Below are positions 12,476 to 24,837 of a DNA stretch of 64,000 nt, piece by piece. The notes below the pieces were generated by a model. That model was not told where the DNA came from. It did no database searches and worked only from the letters and a program-made list of their open reading frames with translations. The stretch is from Lineus longissimus (taxonomy: Eukaryota; Nemertea; Pilidiophora; Heteronemertea; Lineidae). The stretch is taken from the NCBI RefSeq assembly GCF_910592395.1, contig NC_088323.1:3286001-3350000 (forward strand), written 5' to 3'. The translations under genes were made by a program, and so were the position numbers. Each line of letters opens with the position of its first letter. The first letter of the stretch is position 1.

Positions 12476-13351
12476 GACGACTCAATCCTTCAGAGAAAAA
12501 AACTAAATCAGCTCCCAAAAGATGGACATGTTCAATTGGTTGAAGAATTTTTAAGCGGCTTGACTTGGAAATTTTTTTCGAGATGATCATCCCTTAAGGT
12601 GGCTTACCCTTCCTCAAGGGCGACCAACGACTAATATTAACACCAAACCTATCGACTAAGACACATTATAATATGACGAATATTTAGATTTCACGATAAT
12701 CCACGCACATGATCAAGAATACATCTGCAATCAAAATGAAAAGTTTACTTGCCTTTGCCTCTATAGGTTACTGGTTGGCAGAATGATATCTGAACAGGAA
12801 CTGGCCCCACCTCAAATTATGGTCAACGATTCACAACATATATACTTACTATAGTGTATAAAATGTGTCCATATATATCACTTTTGTTGCAAGTATGACA
12901 ATAAATCGTTATTGTCAGGTTTGAATACTTGTATATAATAGCCGTGGTAGTCATGCAGGGACACGTTACACGGACTTGCTTAGAAAGCATATAAATAACT
13001 TGACCAACACAAAGAAACGTTTGATATCATATTCATTATTCTTTATTATATATGCTAGGATGTAGGACAGGCGGCTGGATAGATAGCACACGTAACAAAG
13101 GTGCAATGTTAGCAAATTTCATACTTTTTCGCGAAATAGTCTCATCACTGGATTGGTAAGAATTTGTGACAAACGTCATCAAAATCGTACAAAAATCCAA
13201 TAGATTGGAGTCACATTCATGAGAGGCGATTAGCGTTGGGCTATTGTAAAGAAAGTGAGGCAAAAGGCATTTGATAACGATCTTCATCGGTGGTAACGGG
13301 AAAAGCTCAAAACTCAACATTCAAATTCATCGGAATTGAATTCCATCCGCT
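12476..13351. other. SLC28 5' flank and 3' UTR of the Cys-loop module
   Basis: No further coding exon was seen. An AATAAA on the minus strand at 13042-13047, about 305 bases past the stop at 13352, is a plausible poly(A) signal for the downstream receptor module. Confidence 0.5.
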
Positions 13352-14728
13352 CTACAACATGACATTGAGGTCACCCTCAGGCATGTATTCCCCTCTTCCA
13401 AAGAGCAAGGAGAAACATATAACTGTAATCAAGGCGAGTAAGGTTGCCGACAACATCAACAGCAGTCTGTCTGTGACAGATACCAGCACATTCCTCTCAA
13501 GCCTAATTTGATCAAGCTTTCTTTGCTTCTCATCAACTTCATATGCGAAGTCCAACAATGAAGCAACTCTTTCCAAGGTGGATTCCAAAATGGGTTCAGC
13601 CCAATTTGGATTTGCCGAAACGTCTCGTTCAGCAACATCCGTTTCTGGTTCCTGCTCATAAATTTCTACTTCCGTCTCGGCTGCGCTGTGTTCCTCGCCG
13701 TGATAAGTGTCCATCTCTCTCACCAGGTGTTCCTTACAGAGAAGCCTCGCGAGACGAGAGAACACGAATGACCTGATGCGAGACGGCAGGGGGAGGTCAC
13801 GACCAATGATGTTCAAGGAAAACACGGCCATGATCACTGACGCACAGGACAAGATCATCTGGAGGAGTAGATAGAGACCTGGAAGTGAATTTTAAATCGT
13901 AAGCCAATCCCAGGTCGAATCCAGATAAGATTTTTAGTTATGATCGAATTCTGTTTCTTATAAAACTTTTGTAAGATTCTAAGTAAAGGTCTAAACTAAT
14001 ATCAATGCACTTCGCCAACCATTCCGCATGTGTATAAGAATTGTACATGCAGCTCACCGAAAACTGATATTCCTGCTGATCTCGGCAAGCTCTCTGCAAC
14101 TAGTAGCTATAGGATTCTAAGAAAAGATGTTAACTAATATTAAAATTGTGAGTTGGAATTGTAGATAAGCTTACCGAAAATAGATATTCCTGCTGATCTC
14201 GGTAAGCTGTCTGCAACTATTAGCTGAAACACGGAGAAGGTGAGTAAGATGGTCATGCTGAGTGAGACCTTCTCCGGGGCGGCTGCGGGCAGGCAGTACA
14301 CCATCAACACCAGCAACGACATGATCCAACACGGAGCTATCGTATTTATCATATAAAAGAGGTACTTTCTGTCAAGCACCACAGTCACCCGAAAGTCGGA
14401 TTTCTGCAGGTTTCTCCCATTGTACATGACACGGTTTGTCAGTCCAGCTCTTGATCCATTCCATATGAACGCCCACTCGCCAGTGTCTGGAGGGGAGTCG
14501 GTGAGAATATACGGCGTGGCAGGCTGGAGTACGAGGTTTCCCTTCCCTCTCGTTTGGCTGATGAACCTAGTTTCGCACACCTGCCGATCGAAGGGAAAGT
14601 ACGTGATATCCATCAGGCAGATAGTCTTGAAGACTGTGCCGAACGTCCACACCACTTTACCGCGTGATTTGATGAGCATCTTATAGTGGCCTTTTGTGGA
14701 GTAATCGAAATCCTCTCCCATGTCAACG
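13352..14728 (-). CDS. Cys-loop receptor C-terminal module A (nicotinic-like), no N-terminal exons of its own
   Basis: Two exons (14728-14175 and 13878-13352) encode the second half of a Cys-loop channel subunit. They contain the Cys-loop C-LMDITYFPFDRQV-C with 13 residues between cysteines, then M1 (YMINTIAPCWIMSLLVLMVY), PEKVSLSMTILLTFSVF (M2), M3 (LYLLLQMILSCASVIM) and, after an acidic intracellular loop, M4 (LLLMLSATLLALITVI). The E-K before M2 is typical of cation channels. Loop C lacks the vicinal cysteines of ACh-binding alpha subunits. The first exon starts in phase 2 (C|GTT GAC), exactly like the equivalent exon of module B. No exons for the first ligand-binding third exist between this module and the stop of module B at 15646. 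It therefore either shares the head exons at 18229-19489 by alternative splicing or is headless. Both exons are open and intact. Confidence 0.8.
13975..14225 (-). repeat. tandem duplication of an exon end with its splice donor
   Basis: About 120 bases occur twice (roughly 13975-14105 and 14108-14225). Each copy has GATTCTAAG and CTAATAT words, then CCGAAAA, then GATATTCCTGCTGATCTCGG. The right copy is the true exon end of module A. The left copy still encodes LPRSAGISVFG and keeps a GT donor, but joining from it to the next exon would shift the frame. Confidence 0.75.
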
Positions 14729-15645
14729 CTGAATGAAGAGAATAATCAAGCATGTTAAGGAACGCCTCAAAAAGACAGCCAACGAAGTATTTTTTTACTT
14801 TAATCCGTTCATGATACCTGTCAAGGTGCTGTCAAGAAGTGTCTTCTGAACTTTTTTATTGTAAACCGTCTAGATGACTAAAGCATACACAAGAGTGTGG
14901 TGACTGTTTTGGTTTTTGGTTTGCTTTTGCGAAATATTGCCATCTCCCCTAAATTGCTTCCTGGGTGACCATCATAATCAGAAATCAGCAAGGTTTGAAT
15001 GCCAAATCTGTTACCCCGTCTGAAAAATTTAGATGCATGAGTTGCAATGTTATTTGAAACTTTTCGTCCGCTGCTCATATTCTGTAGACGACGACGACAG
15101 ACAGACACAGTTTTCAAAACTTGGCAAGGTGGTAGACGAGGAAACCAAAGGGTGCAAACGATCCCCTTTCTCTCCCTGAATGATCATTGTATATGACCGT
15201 GAAAGTCTGCAGGACTGAAAGACATCTAACATTGACCGCGAAAACTCCCTAATATTTAGGAAACTCCCATCGTCGGACAAAACAACCCTGAGACCGTGGC
15301 TACATCTATGCACTTGTCCAACCATTCCGCATAGAGGATTAAATTGGTCAACCATTTTGGGGTTCGGGGCATCTCATCTTGTGTTCTTGTGCTGTGTAAG
15401 GTCTTTCAACGTTAAATCACACAGGACTTGAAGTCAACATGTTGAATTTCCAACTGAATTTGGGATTCCGAGTTCTGTGTGCAGCGTCAAGAAGTAGATG
15501 ACATTCTTATTTCTGCTTGAAATACAATTTTAAGGTGATAACACTCTAAAACAAGAATGGCATGAGTCTCTTGTGTCCTCCTATTGAAAAGGCATGGTAT
15601 ATTGCCATCTACTGAAGAGATGTTGGGAACATACACAAAAAACCG

Positions 15646-18600
15646 TTACACTACCGTCTTGTCACCGTGAACGAGGACAGACAAGAACATGGTTGTGGAA
15701 ACGAACATTACAACGCATGACGTCACCAGAAGCAAACGGTCGATGATTCTTGCGGCCAATTTCCATTCATTTTGCACGTCGGCTTCCGTCAGCCGGTCAT
15801 CCATGGTCTGCGCATACACTTTCAAGTAAGAGGCGATCCGTTTGACATGCTTGTACGTCGCGGTATCGGGAGTCTTAATCGCAAAGGCTTCTTCGGAGCG
15901 TCCTTCTAGTTTGATACCATTGACGTGATCTGTTTTAGAATTCTGGTTTTGGAGTTGATCTGTGGTTTGCTCGGTGACCTTGGCAACGCCATAATCCCAG
16001 ACCGCCTGAGTTAGACCTACCGCCCGTGCTACATGTGTGAAGAGGAAGCTACGCATGGGTGCTGGTATGCGTTTGTCCTTGGTTGTGATATTAAGAACGA
16101 TGACCGACATGGCCACTGAAATTGCAGACAGCACCATCTGCCAAAGGAGGTACACGCCTGAAATAGAAAATGCAAAGGATCATTGGCAACCTCGGCCCGG
16201 CTTACGAGCACAGTCACTGAGCTGGCGTTACCTTAGCCATGCGCCATCTCTATTAGTTACTTAAGCCTTTTCGACTTTCGTAAAGTTTAAGGTTAAAGTT
16301 ATTTTAAACAATTGGTCCAAAAGGCAAAAATCAAAGGTCACTTTGAAATTTTCAGGCAGAATAACTGAGTTTTTTTTCAAAATTATGTATAAGCAGTTTG
16401 GTGAAAAAGGATACTGGTCTAATTTAAGATATTGCTCTAACTATTCTGTAGAAATAATAATACTGTTCATTTATCAGCCAATGCTTGAACTCATTTAACT
16501 CGTTAATCAAAAAGGTGTATACCCACAAACGCGAATTAGACATCGTTTACGCCCGCGTTTCCCACGAACAAAGGTCTCATTCGTGAAACGCTCTCTAAAT
16601 CGCCTAAGTTGTATAGGCCTTTACTCCATAATTACCCAGTATGGACGGTTCATCGGAGGAGCTTGGTAACGTGTCTGCCACCATAAGCTGGAAGACGGAG
16701 AAAGTGAGGAGGACGGTCACTCCCAGGTTGATCTTCTCCCCGCAGTCAGGGGGTAGGCAGTAGACCAACAGAATGAGCACGGAGACAGTCGTGGTCGGGA
16801 GGATGATGTTGATGATATAGTACAAAGGCTTCCTTCGCAATACCATCACCGCATTGAAGTTGTTCTTCTCTTCTGTCAGTCCATTAAAAAGCCGCCGATA
16901 GGTGACGCTGGAATAAGTTCTGTTGCTGACCATTATCCATTCCCCGTTATCGGCTGGATAGTCACTCATGACGTACGGCGTCGGAACTCTAAATTCCAAA
17001 AGTTCCCTTTGCATTGTCGGACATAGAAATGTAGATGTACAGGTCTGTGTATCGAAAGGGAAGTATTTTATATTCATGTGACAAACGGTGCGGAAAGAGT
17101 GTCCAATTAACCATACAACGTAGCCGGAACTGATCACTTTTGTCGTGAACGTACGTAGCTTGGAAAGGTCATACGTGTCGTCGATGTCAACACTACAATC
17201 ACAAAAAAGCATCCACATATGAAGCCATTACATGTACAATGCACACTGATGACATCATGATTTGGAGTGTAGAGATCCTGCCCTCCTTATTTCCCATGGT
17301 CTGTGACAGTATCATTCGGGTTTAGGCTTTGAGGCAATTTCACATTCGAAGTGACACAACGTCATATATATCTGATGAGTGGCCAAGATGCAGCATCTAT
17401 CTCGAGGTAGAAGCACAGTTTAGAAATATTTAGTGATTTGCCGGATCGTTACCCCTACTGTGTAATGAATAAACCGCTATATTAAATCTAAGGCGTGTTA
17501 CAACTGACTATGTCCCCTCGCTCGAGTCAGTGACCCAACCGAATAGGTGACAGAAACTTAACCTTTCTGGCGACCTGACCGAATAAATGACTGTATGGCA
17601 AACGATTAAGTGACCAAATCGAATAAGTGGCCCAAAATCAACCGATATACAAGAATATATTAAGGTCGTTGATCACGCAGTTTGAGATTGAATGATGCGC
17701 AGTGCTACTTAATATAAACACCAGTATCTGCTCTCCCTCTGCTGAGTGCATTCACACAGTGTCCCATGTGAACAAAATGAATTCCGATCCTTCAGAGAGA
17801 GAGAGTTGGACGGGTCAGAATTGGTCAATTCACCTGTGATTGCATTTAATCTCCACATCAAATATCAATAATTGCAAACGTGACTCTAATGACTGCTTTG
17901 GGATGATGCTTTTGCAACATTGCAAACACCAACCAAACGCCATTGACAGAACATGATTATATTGCCTCAACCGACGAATGTGACTGAGTGGACACACGAT
18001 CATGGTCGACCCAGGTGAATCAATGTGCTGGTTTCAAAGGTGTCATCAATTCGTAACGGCACTTGTGTGGCCGACTCTCACGGCATCCGAAATAGCCTGC
18101 AGGAACTAATGTACGGTCGTTTTTCTCAAACATATATACTGAGAGCTTTTGAAATGTGATCGTATTTGAAATAAGAGTTACCGACCTTTTTAATATTGTC
18201 ATGTGCTTTGCTAACACCCAATACGTACCCATTGTAAAGGCTTATGTCTGGCAACCACATTGGGAGTGCCTTGGTAGAAATCACAGTATCATCGTAACCG
18301 CCGAATTCCGAGGCGTTCCATTTTAACTTGGGATCCAACCACACCTTGAAAATAGGATCTATTGAAGTACTTTTGTTCATTACGATAGAATGAGCAAAAA
18401 CGCCACAAATTGTGAGGCTGACGGAAAATGCAGACAAACAGTCAAATTCAATGCTTTACTCGTGCGTTTTGGCCTTGTCATCCCTTTAATGATTATTCCA
18501 TTACTGGAGATGGCTGTTCGGAGTTATAAATGTGATAAACCGAATACATGTCAAGTTTCATCCCTCTCCATGTATATAATGCCAATTTCTGATTGTTTTT

Positions 18601-19489
18601 AGCAGCAAACTTTACTCACCAAGTTTAGTGTGGCTGCATATTCATATTCTTGTTCCTTTTCTCTCTGGAATTAAGAAACGGTTCAACTGGAATTTACATG
18701 AAACCATGGGCCACTTGCAAGTATATATATCCAGACTACGCGGTCTGATTTCAGAGTTTTCTATTGGGCTGGTTGCCGACCTTGGATAAGGAGCCAGTCT
18801 TCCCCAGTTTGCCTCAGCCTAAACACCAATTTTAGGTCTATCGATTCCAATGAAAGCTATCTCGTTGGGGTCGATGTTATCAGGATTACCCCTGGTAATC
18901 CTTTTATTAGACAGTAGAACAACAGAAATTTAGGCCTAGGTGAGCGAGCGGGAATTGTTTAAAGACAAAAAAAACGTGTATTGTGCTAGGTGTGAATTAA
19001 CAGTGACGTAAGGTGCAAAAGAACGTAATGTTATTGAGGTATACACAGTTCAAGGTGAATGAGCAAAAAACCCACAAATTGTGGGGCTGACGGAAATAGC
19101 AAAAGCTTATAAATTCGAAGCCAAAACCAACAAAGTCAACTTACTAGGCCTATTAATTTGATGAAGTAGACTGTAGCGTTGATAACTATTGGCCGAGACC
19201 GGTTGCTGACGGGCCTCACTGCTTGACCATAATTTTCTATGAGATATTTCTGTAGGCGTTCCTCATCCGATACTGCGGCTGAAAGGAGAGAATTGTATTG
19301 AAGAAACCATGGAGATTTTGTTTTGACCATTAAAGTATTCGTAAGCTCACATCCTCGACGATTCTTACAAAATTGCGAGCATAGCTAATCATGAAGAGTG
19401 ATTGTGTAATACTTACCAAATGTACTACGTGCGGCAATTAGAAACACAAGGCTGATGAGAATGATCCGGAAGACACAAGAGACATCCAT
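15646..19489 (-). CDS. Cys-loop ligand-gated ion channel subunit (nicotinic-like), module B with complete head
   Basis: Six exons (19489-19417, 19278-19145, 18664-18620, 18344-18229, 17192-16636, 16157-15646) give 478 residues. A signal peptide (MDVSCVFRIILISLVFLIAA) precedes DEERLQKYLIENYGQAVRP, the usual start of the ligand-binding domain. The third exon is exactly 45 bases, as in classical nicotinic genes. VWLDPKLKWN and WLPDISLYNG match the loop A region. The Cys-loop spans Cys160 to Cys174 (C-HMNIKYFPFDTQT-C). M1 to M3 follow, with GEKINLGVTVLLTFSVFQL around M2; the glutamate suggests cation selectivity. The loop between M3 and M4 is about 110 residues, and M4 is near the C-terminus. There is no vicinal Cys pair in loop C, so this is a non-alpha type or a non-ACh receptor. 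The subunit class cannot be named. The same head exons are phase-compatible with module A downstream. Confidence 0.88.
18388..18450. repeat. intron repeat, copy 1 (copy 2 at 19058-19120)
   Basis: About 60 bases starting GAATGAGCAAAAA and holding a CCACAAATTGTGG-like palindrome and GGCTGACGGAAA recur in the neighbouring intron at 19058-19120. The two introns flank the 45-base exon of the Cys-loop receptor. Confidence 0.6.
18720..18985. repeat. dispersed repeat, copy 1 (copy 2 at about 20768-20985)
   Basis: Both copies share CCAGTCTT, ATTTAGGCCTA-like, GACAGTAGAACAA / GACAATAGAACAA and GTTTAAAGACAA in the same order over more than 200 bases. One lies in a receptor intron, the other upstream of the gene. 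No coding capacity was seen, so this is probably a short non-autonomous element. Confidence 0.55.
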
Positions 19490-22400
19490 TGTAATCCAGA
19501 GTTCAATCTCATCAATCAAGACTGTATTGCTTCTGTTAACTGAAACGCCATTTGGGAACAAGTTTGAAATTCATTGTGTAAACCAAAGTGTATACCCAGT
19601 GTTTAATCAGCTGAGCAAACTAGAAGTTATGGAAGTTCCATTTGAAATATCAACTACGTCAACTTATTTTCGCAGACTAAGAGTTGTGAGTTTCGGAAAG
19701 AACACTCGAAATGTACTTGTCAATGATTGTAGCGAGAGCGTCAAAAATCTGCCAGATGAAACCGAGGTACCTAGTTATAAATGCGCCCGCCGATGTCAGT
19801 GAAGTACTGGGTGTTGAAAAACGTGGCCGTATATTGATAGAACTATACATTTTAGTCAATTATAATGTTACATGTCGTCCAAAAATCATGTCAACCATCA
19901 TCTATTATACATCGTGTAGGATATGTAGAGGGCTAAAGGACATTATATTAGGTCTCTATTATACATCAATCAGACATCTGTAGCTGAAGATTGTGTTTTT
20001 AAGGATGGAAACGTTGATACATGTACTTGCATCACTTGACTAGTAGACCCAGTGGGCCGTATAATGCAACAGAAACTAATTATCGTGTTTTTACTAAGCC
20101 ATTCTCAAGTGATCATTTTTCGTTGCCAGTCAGATCTAAAATTTATCCCTTTTTTACTTATGGCGATGTTTTCATTTTACTCCCAATATATGGCTACATA
20201 CAAGTTGATGGCATCGCCAGGCGCATTCATTGGCAATGTTTGCTTGGCGACAACGGTGGTAATTCCCTGTTAATATTTAATCAAATAGATATGAATCATC
20301 CGGCTCAGTGATGTTCGCACAGTGTACTCTAAACTCACCGATCTGACACCGTTTCGAAATATAATGCCTTTTGTCGTTCGATGCCATTCAACATTGTTCA
20401 ATCAGGATAGCCAACAGGGGGCGACACCAAGTTGTCTAACATTTCTGATGATCATGACATCATGTTCTGCCCTTGGTGTTTTTGGTGTCGTCGATTTCAC
20501 AGCAAGGGTTCAAAATGACAGGCACATTGGCCCTGAGCTAATCAGGTATGAAGGGGCCTTGGCCTGTTCAATGCATTTTGTACTGGGGCAGGCTGGGGAC
20601 AGTCATGCCTCAAGTTAGTGAAGCCTCCTGGAGAGCCCGATGCCAAGGGGCATGCAGAGGAAAATGCGCCAACATAGAGGTGAATAGTTATCTATATGTT
20701 CTTGTAATTCTTCTACATGCTTTCATCGAAACAATTTGTTTTATATGTAAGTCAATACTGCCTTGATATAGCTCGACTGTGGAAACGGTCCAGTCTTGCC
20801 CCCTTACATTTATTTGTCCTTGCAAATTTAGGCCTATGTAAGCTGTTCCGTGCGGGTTAATATTACCAAGGCCCAGATAACCCTTTGATCGGACAATAGA
20901 ACAATGGGAATTTACGCTTAGGTGCGAGCGGGCTTTGTTTAAAGACAATAGACCGTGCATTTATTAGGCTTGGCCTAATCCTTTTAACTGCGAGGGACAA
21001 GGGCAAAAGGTCTTTCATTGGTCAATCCCATATTCTGCGCCATACAATGAGTATGATACGATGTAATTATTAATTTAATGTTGTGTTGTATACGTAATGT
21101 CTCCATTGTCAACCTATCACTATTGTAGTAATCCGTAGTATTCAGTAAATGCACTGGCGCATTCTCCTCGCTGTTGAACCGTGGCTGATCAAGTTATGGC
21201 TTGGAGTGTGGTTTGTAAACAGCTCTGTGTTATGTGAATGTTGGATTAGTTCAGTTGTACACGTTGTCTACTCAAACATTTGTGTGCTGTTTGTTCTCAA
21301 CAATACAACTGGCGTTTGTCAAAATGGCAAACATCCTTCATAGCTGACGACATTTCTCCTTTTTACAATTTCAGCTTGATGTACAGCGCTGTCAGAAGAA
21401 AAAGGCTGAATACTGTCCATAAAACGGGGTGCTTTTGAAGTTGGAAGGAAAGGCTCGACATCGAATATCGAACGAACCACTGTTATGTGAATAGATGCCT
21501 CTACAAACCAACATTGTAATTTTACCTGATTTTTTAACAAGTGTACAAATAAAAAGCCACTTTTAAACCAGCGATTTTTTATTGTATATCCTGATTATGG
21601 CTAATACATTCATTTTTGTGTCACAGTTACCCACCATGTCACACTTTTGTCAAAATAAAATAGGAATCAATGTTCGGTTACTGATTTGTAAGAGTCCTTT
21701 TTTTCTGTGCCACGTGCCATATGAATATCTCGTTGACTTTAATTCATATGCAGCCCAATTGTTTTAGCAACATTTTGTTACATCAGGAAGTGTTATCGGT
21801 TGCTGCATTCCAGTCTCACTGATGCAGTGTTCATCATTGGTGACGCCTCCATGTTTGGCACAAGTCACATATGGGTTAAGTCATCGTTCCAATTTCCATT
21901 CGAGAATGGTTTTACTGTCCATCACGATGAAATACGTACATGTATACGCAGAGGCAGAGATCCAGCACCATATCTTCATGTCATTGTAGTTCACAAATCT
22001 GGAAAGAGAAAGTATAATGTTTCTTAACGTTTTTTAAAACTACCGACACACTACGTTTTCTCGGCCTCAGCAACACGCTGGGTTTTTTTCGTGCTGCTTT
22101 CTCCTCTAATCATTAACAAGCGCTTCAATTTCAACCATCATGATTCAAGATGGCGCTTATATCAAAGTACGCGCGCCTACGGATCAATCGTGTTATTGCA
22201 GGTGTAACAGTAGATATGATACCTCAGTATTTTTTCACCACAACAATATGATCTCATCTTAACCAGAACAATGGGAGAATTAGCAAAGAAAAGGCTGAAA
22301 AACATATCTTTTTTCAGAGAGCATGGATATCCAACCTCTTTGCACCTGCGTTTACCTGCCAAAATATTTATATTACTGAAAGTAGATCCGACCACTTATG

Positions 22401-24156
22401 CAGACTAAGCAGACCGAGTAAGCAGACTGATATCAATAACCCTGAATCACACTGAAATTTTATATTATCGTACCACTAGGTTTAAAAGGGAAACAGTTCG
22501 GTTATAAGATGATAATAAAGTGAAGATATCATATCGCCAAAGTTTTTTTCTTCTTTCTGCAGGCTTTTCTAGAACAAGTTTGCATGCTTCTTAAAAGGAT
22601 CGAACCTTGAGCACACGCCCTTTATTTTCACTTAGAGTAACCAGGATGGAATCCGAAATGTTATGTAATATCACCCAGCTTGATCCCAAACAAAACAACA
22701 CGTGGTGTACTTACAACTGCTAAATACTGTTTTATCCCGCCTAGTTACGATTTTGACCAACTTCATCTTCTTCAAAAAGATCAGTTGCTTACAAACTCAT
22801 CGAACAGTCGACGCATCACAACAACTGCGTGAACCTGGGGGGAAATCGTAAGTTGTGGAATTTCTGTTCGGGCGACCGGCCAATTAAATATGAATAACGC
22901 GGGCAGCGGGTGCACAGCCAACAAGTAATAACAAGCAACAAACGCCGAGACAGGTGGGAAAATCTGTTTGCAATCATCTAAAAAATTTAGATGCATGAAA
23001 AACAACCGTTTCTCATGAGTCAAATTCTCGTTCGAGAAAGAAACAGTCGCCATACTGTGTAACCATATGTTTAACAATTTGCATCTGATTATAGGTTTTA
23101 AGTCAAAACGTCCTCAAGCCAACATGTCCCAGGTTAAGAGATAGTCAAAAAGTTCTCGCTTCTAAATGAGAAACATATATTGCTAAGGTTCTACCAAGAG
23201 TTTTGCTTTAAGCGATATCGCTGTTTTAATTTAAAGAAAGAACTAATAAAGTAATCTTTGGTTCAATAGAAAATCATAGACGATTTTAGCGCAAAACAAT
23301 AGAATGTTTCAATGGTTCATTCATAGTATGATGAAAAAGAGGCATCATCCACCTAACAACCTGAGAAATATTAGCCATGGTTCAAAAAGAAACGGCACGG
23401 GAACAGTTGGTCGAACAGACAACAAGACAAATCAAATTTTCCCTGGTTATTCATTCATTAGCAGACCATCTCAATAAAGGAAACGAGTTATTTTCAGGTA
23501 AAAACTTCAGCAGTGAATATGCTTTGGTACGGTGGCCTTTGACCCGCCAATATCCGTTCATTGGCTGGTAACAGCTGCGTGAGACACTTTAACCTAGATG
23601 TCTGAGTTCGAACTATGTTCCTGCAGCGCTCACGGCGTACTTTACGTAGCAGAATCTTTCAATCGTCGCTGATTGCATTAGAAATGAATACAGACTAACC
23701 CTTTTTTCGTTATTGATGGTTAACAATGCAAACAGTTCAATGAAACTGGATGATTTTTTATTAGAGGAGTACATATTTTGATCATCGCTTTAGCAGTTTT
23801 TATGGTCCTCAATGGTCCTACCATTGCACTAGAGACCAGCAACCAGGTGAATTTACCAGTTATAGTACAATCATTAATTGACAGAATCAAACTCTATCAT
23901 AATATTGCCCACCGAGCAGCCGCGCCATAACTCCAATTAGGTTAAATACATCTACTTGTTCAAATAAAAATATTTTCATATCAATCCTAGGTTTGTTAAT
24001 TAGGTTAGTATTTGGAAGCGCATTGTTCAATTGTGTGTGCATAGTAATTTGATCTTTGAGCCCAGAAGAAAATTCTTATTCTGAGCTTTGTTAGCAAAAT
24101 ACGACTCTGCCCAAAACACCTACCTCGTAGTTTTCGAATTATTTCCAGCATCTTCA
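19490..24156. other. long spacer between Cys-loop locus and twist
   Basis: About 4.7 kb in which no exon with family similarity was found. It holds the second copy of the dispersed repeat (about 20768-20985). AATAAA on the minus strand at about 23757-23762 is a possible poly(A) signal for twist. Short open frames here have no recognisable domains. Confidence 0.4.
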
Positions 24157-24837
24157 TCATTGCGACCAGGCTCCTTCCATTCTCCAAACAGAGAACGCGT
24201 AACTCAGTCTCTCATTCGCAACGAAACTACAACTGTTGCCATGGCTACCACCAAACTTCAAATCCCGCTCATCATTACGTAACACCTGATACAAAAAGTC
24301 GATATACTTCGTCGCTAGTTTCAAAGTCTGAATCTTGCTGAGTTTATCCGAAGGTAATGTTGGAATAATCTTCCTTAGTTGAGAAAAAGCGTCGTTTAAT
24401 GACTGCGTTCGTTGTCTTTCCCGGACATTTGCTAAAACCCTTTGGTTTTGTATTTCCTCGAAGTTCTGCGTTGACGGATTCTTTCCTGGGCTAACAGTCT
24501 TTCGAATTTTCTTCGTAGCTGAAACCTGGGATTCACATGGTCGTTTCCTGCTCCCTGTTAGATTGAGACCAGCACTGATGTCATGAAAGTCGTCAGAAGA
24601 TACACTGTCCGACGGGCTGTGCAAATCTCTCCTCATTGTATGAGAAATCGGCGTGGGTCCGGAGTGGGTTAAATCCCGCAGATTTATCACGCTGCGTTTC
24701 GAAGCTACGAGAAATGTGTCACAGTTTTCGTTTTCATCTTTGACCCGAATATCCAACTCGGAATAATCCGAACGCCGCATTTCTAAGGGGAATCCACGTA
24801 GTCCGTGTGCTTCTAGGCTCATCTGTTCAGGAATCAT
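24157..24837 (-). CDS. twist: Twist bHLH transcription factor
   Basis: Single-exon protein of 226 residues starting [12 protein letters not shown]. Residues 132-185 form the bHLH domain: [19 protein letters not shown] (basic region and helix 1), [20 protein letters not shown] (loop and helix 2). It ends with the Twist-specific WR box, [16 protein letters not shown] (210-225), two residues before the stop. The basic-helix sequence and WR box together are diagnostic for Twist rather than Paraxis, Hand or Scleraxis. Twist proteins bind E-boxes as dimers in the nucleus and act in mesoderm and migratory cell programmes. A basic stretch (KKIRK, about 109-113) before the bHLH fits a nuclear localisation signal. 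A serine/acidic N-terminal region ([16 protein letters not shown]) is of unknown role. The gene lies isolated in several kilobases of non-coding sequence, as is common for developmental regulators. Confidence 0.97.
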   Translation of the reverse strand: MIPEQMSLEAHGLRGFPLEMRRSDYSELDIRVKDENENCDTFLVASKRSVINLRDLTHSGPTPISHTMRRDLHSPSDSVSSDDFHDISAGLNLTGSRKRPCESQVSATKKIRKTVSPGKNPSTQNFEEIQNQRVLANVRERQRTQSLNDAFSQLRKIIPTLPSDKLSKIQTLKLATKYIDFLYQVLRNDERDLKFGGSHGNSCSFVANERLSYAFSVWRMEGAWSQ

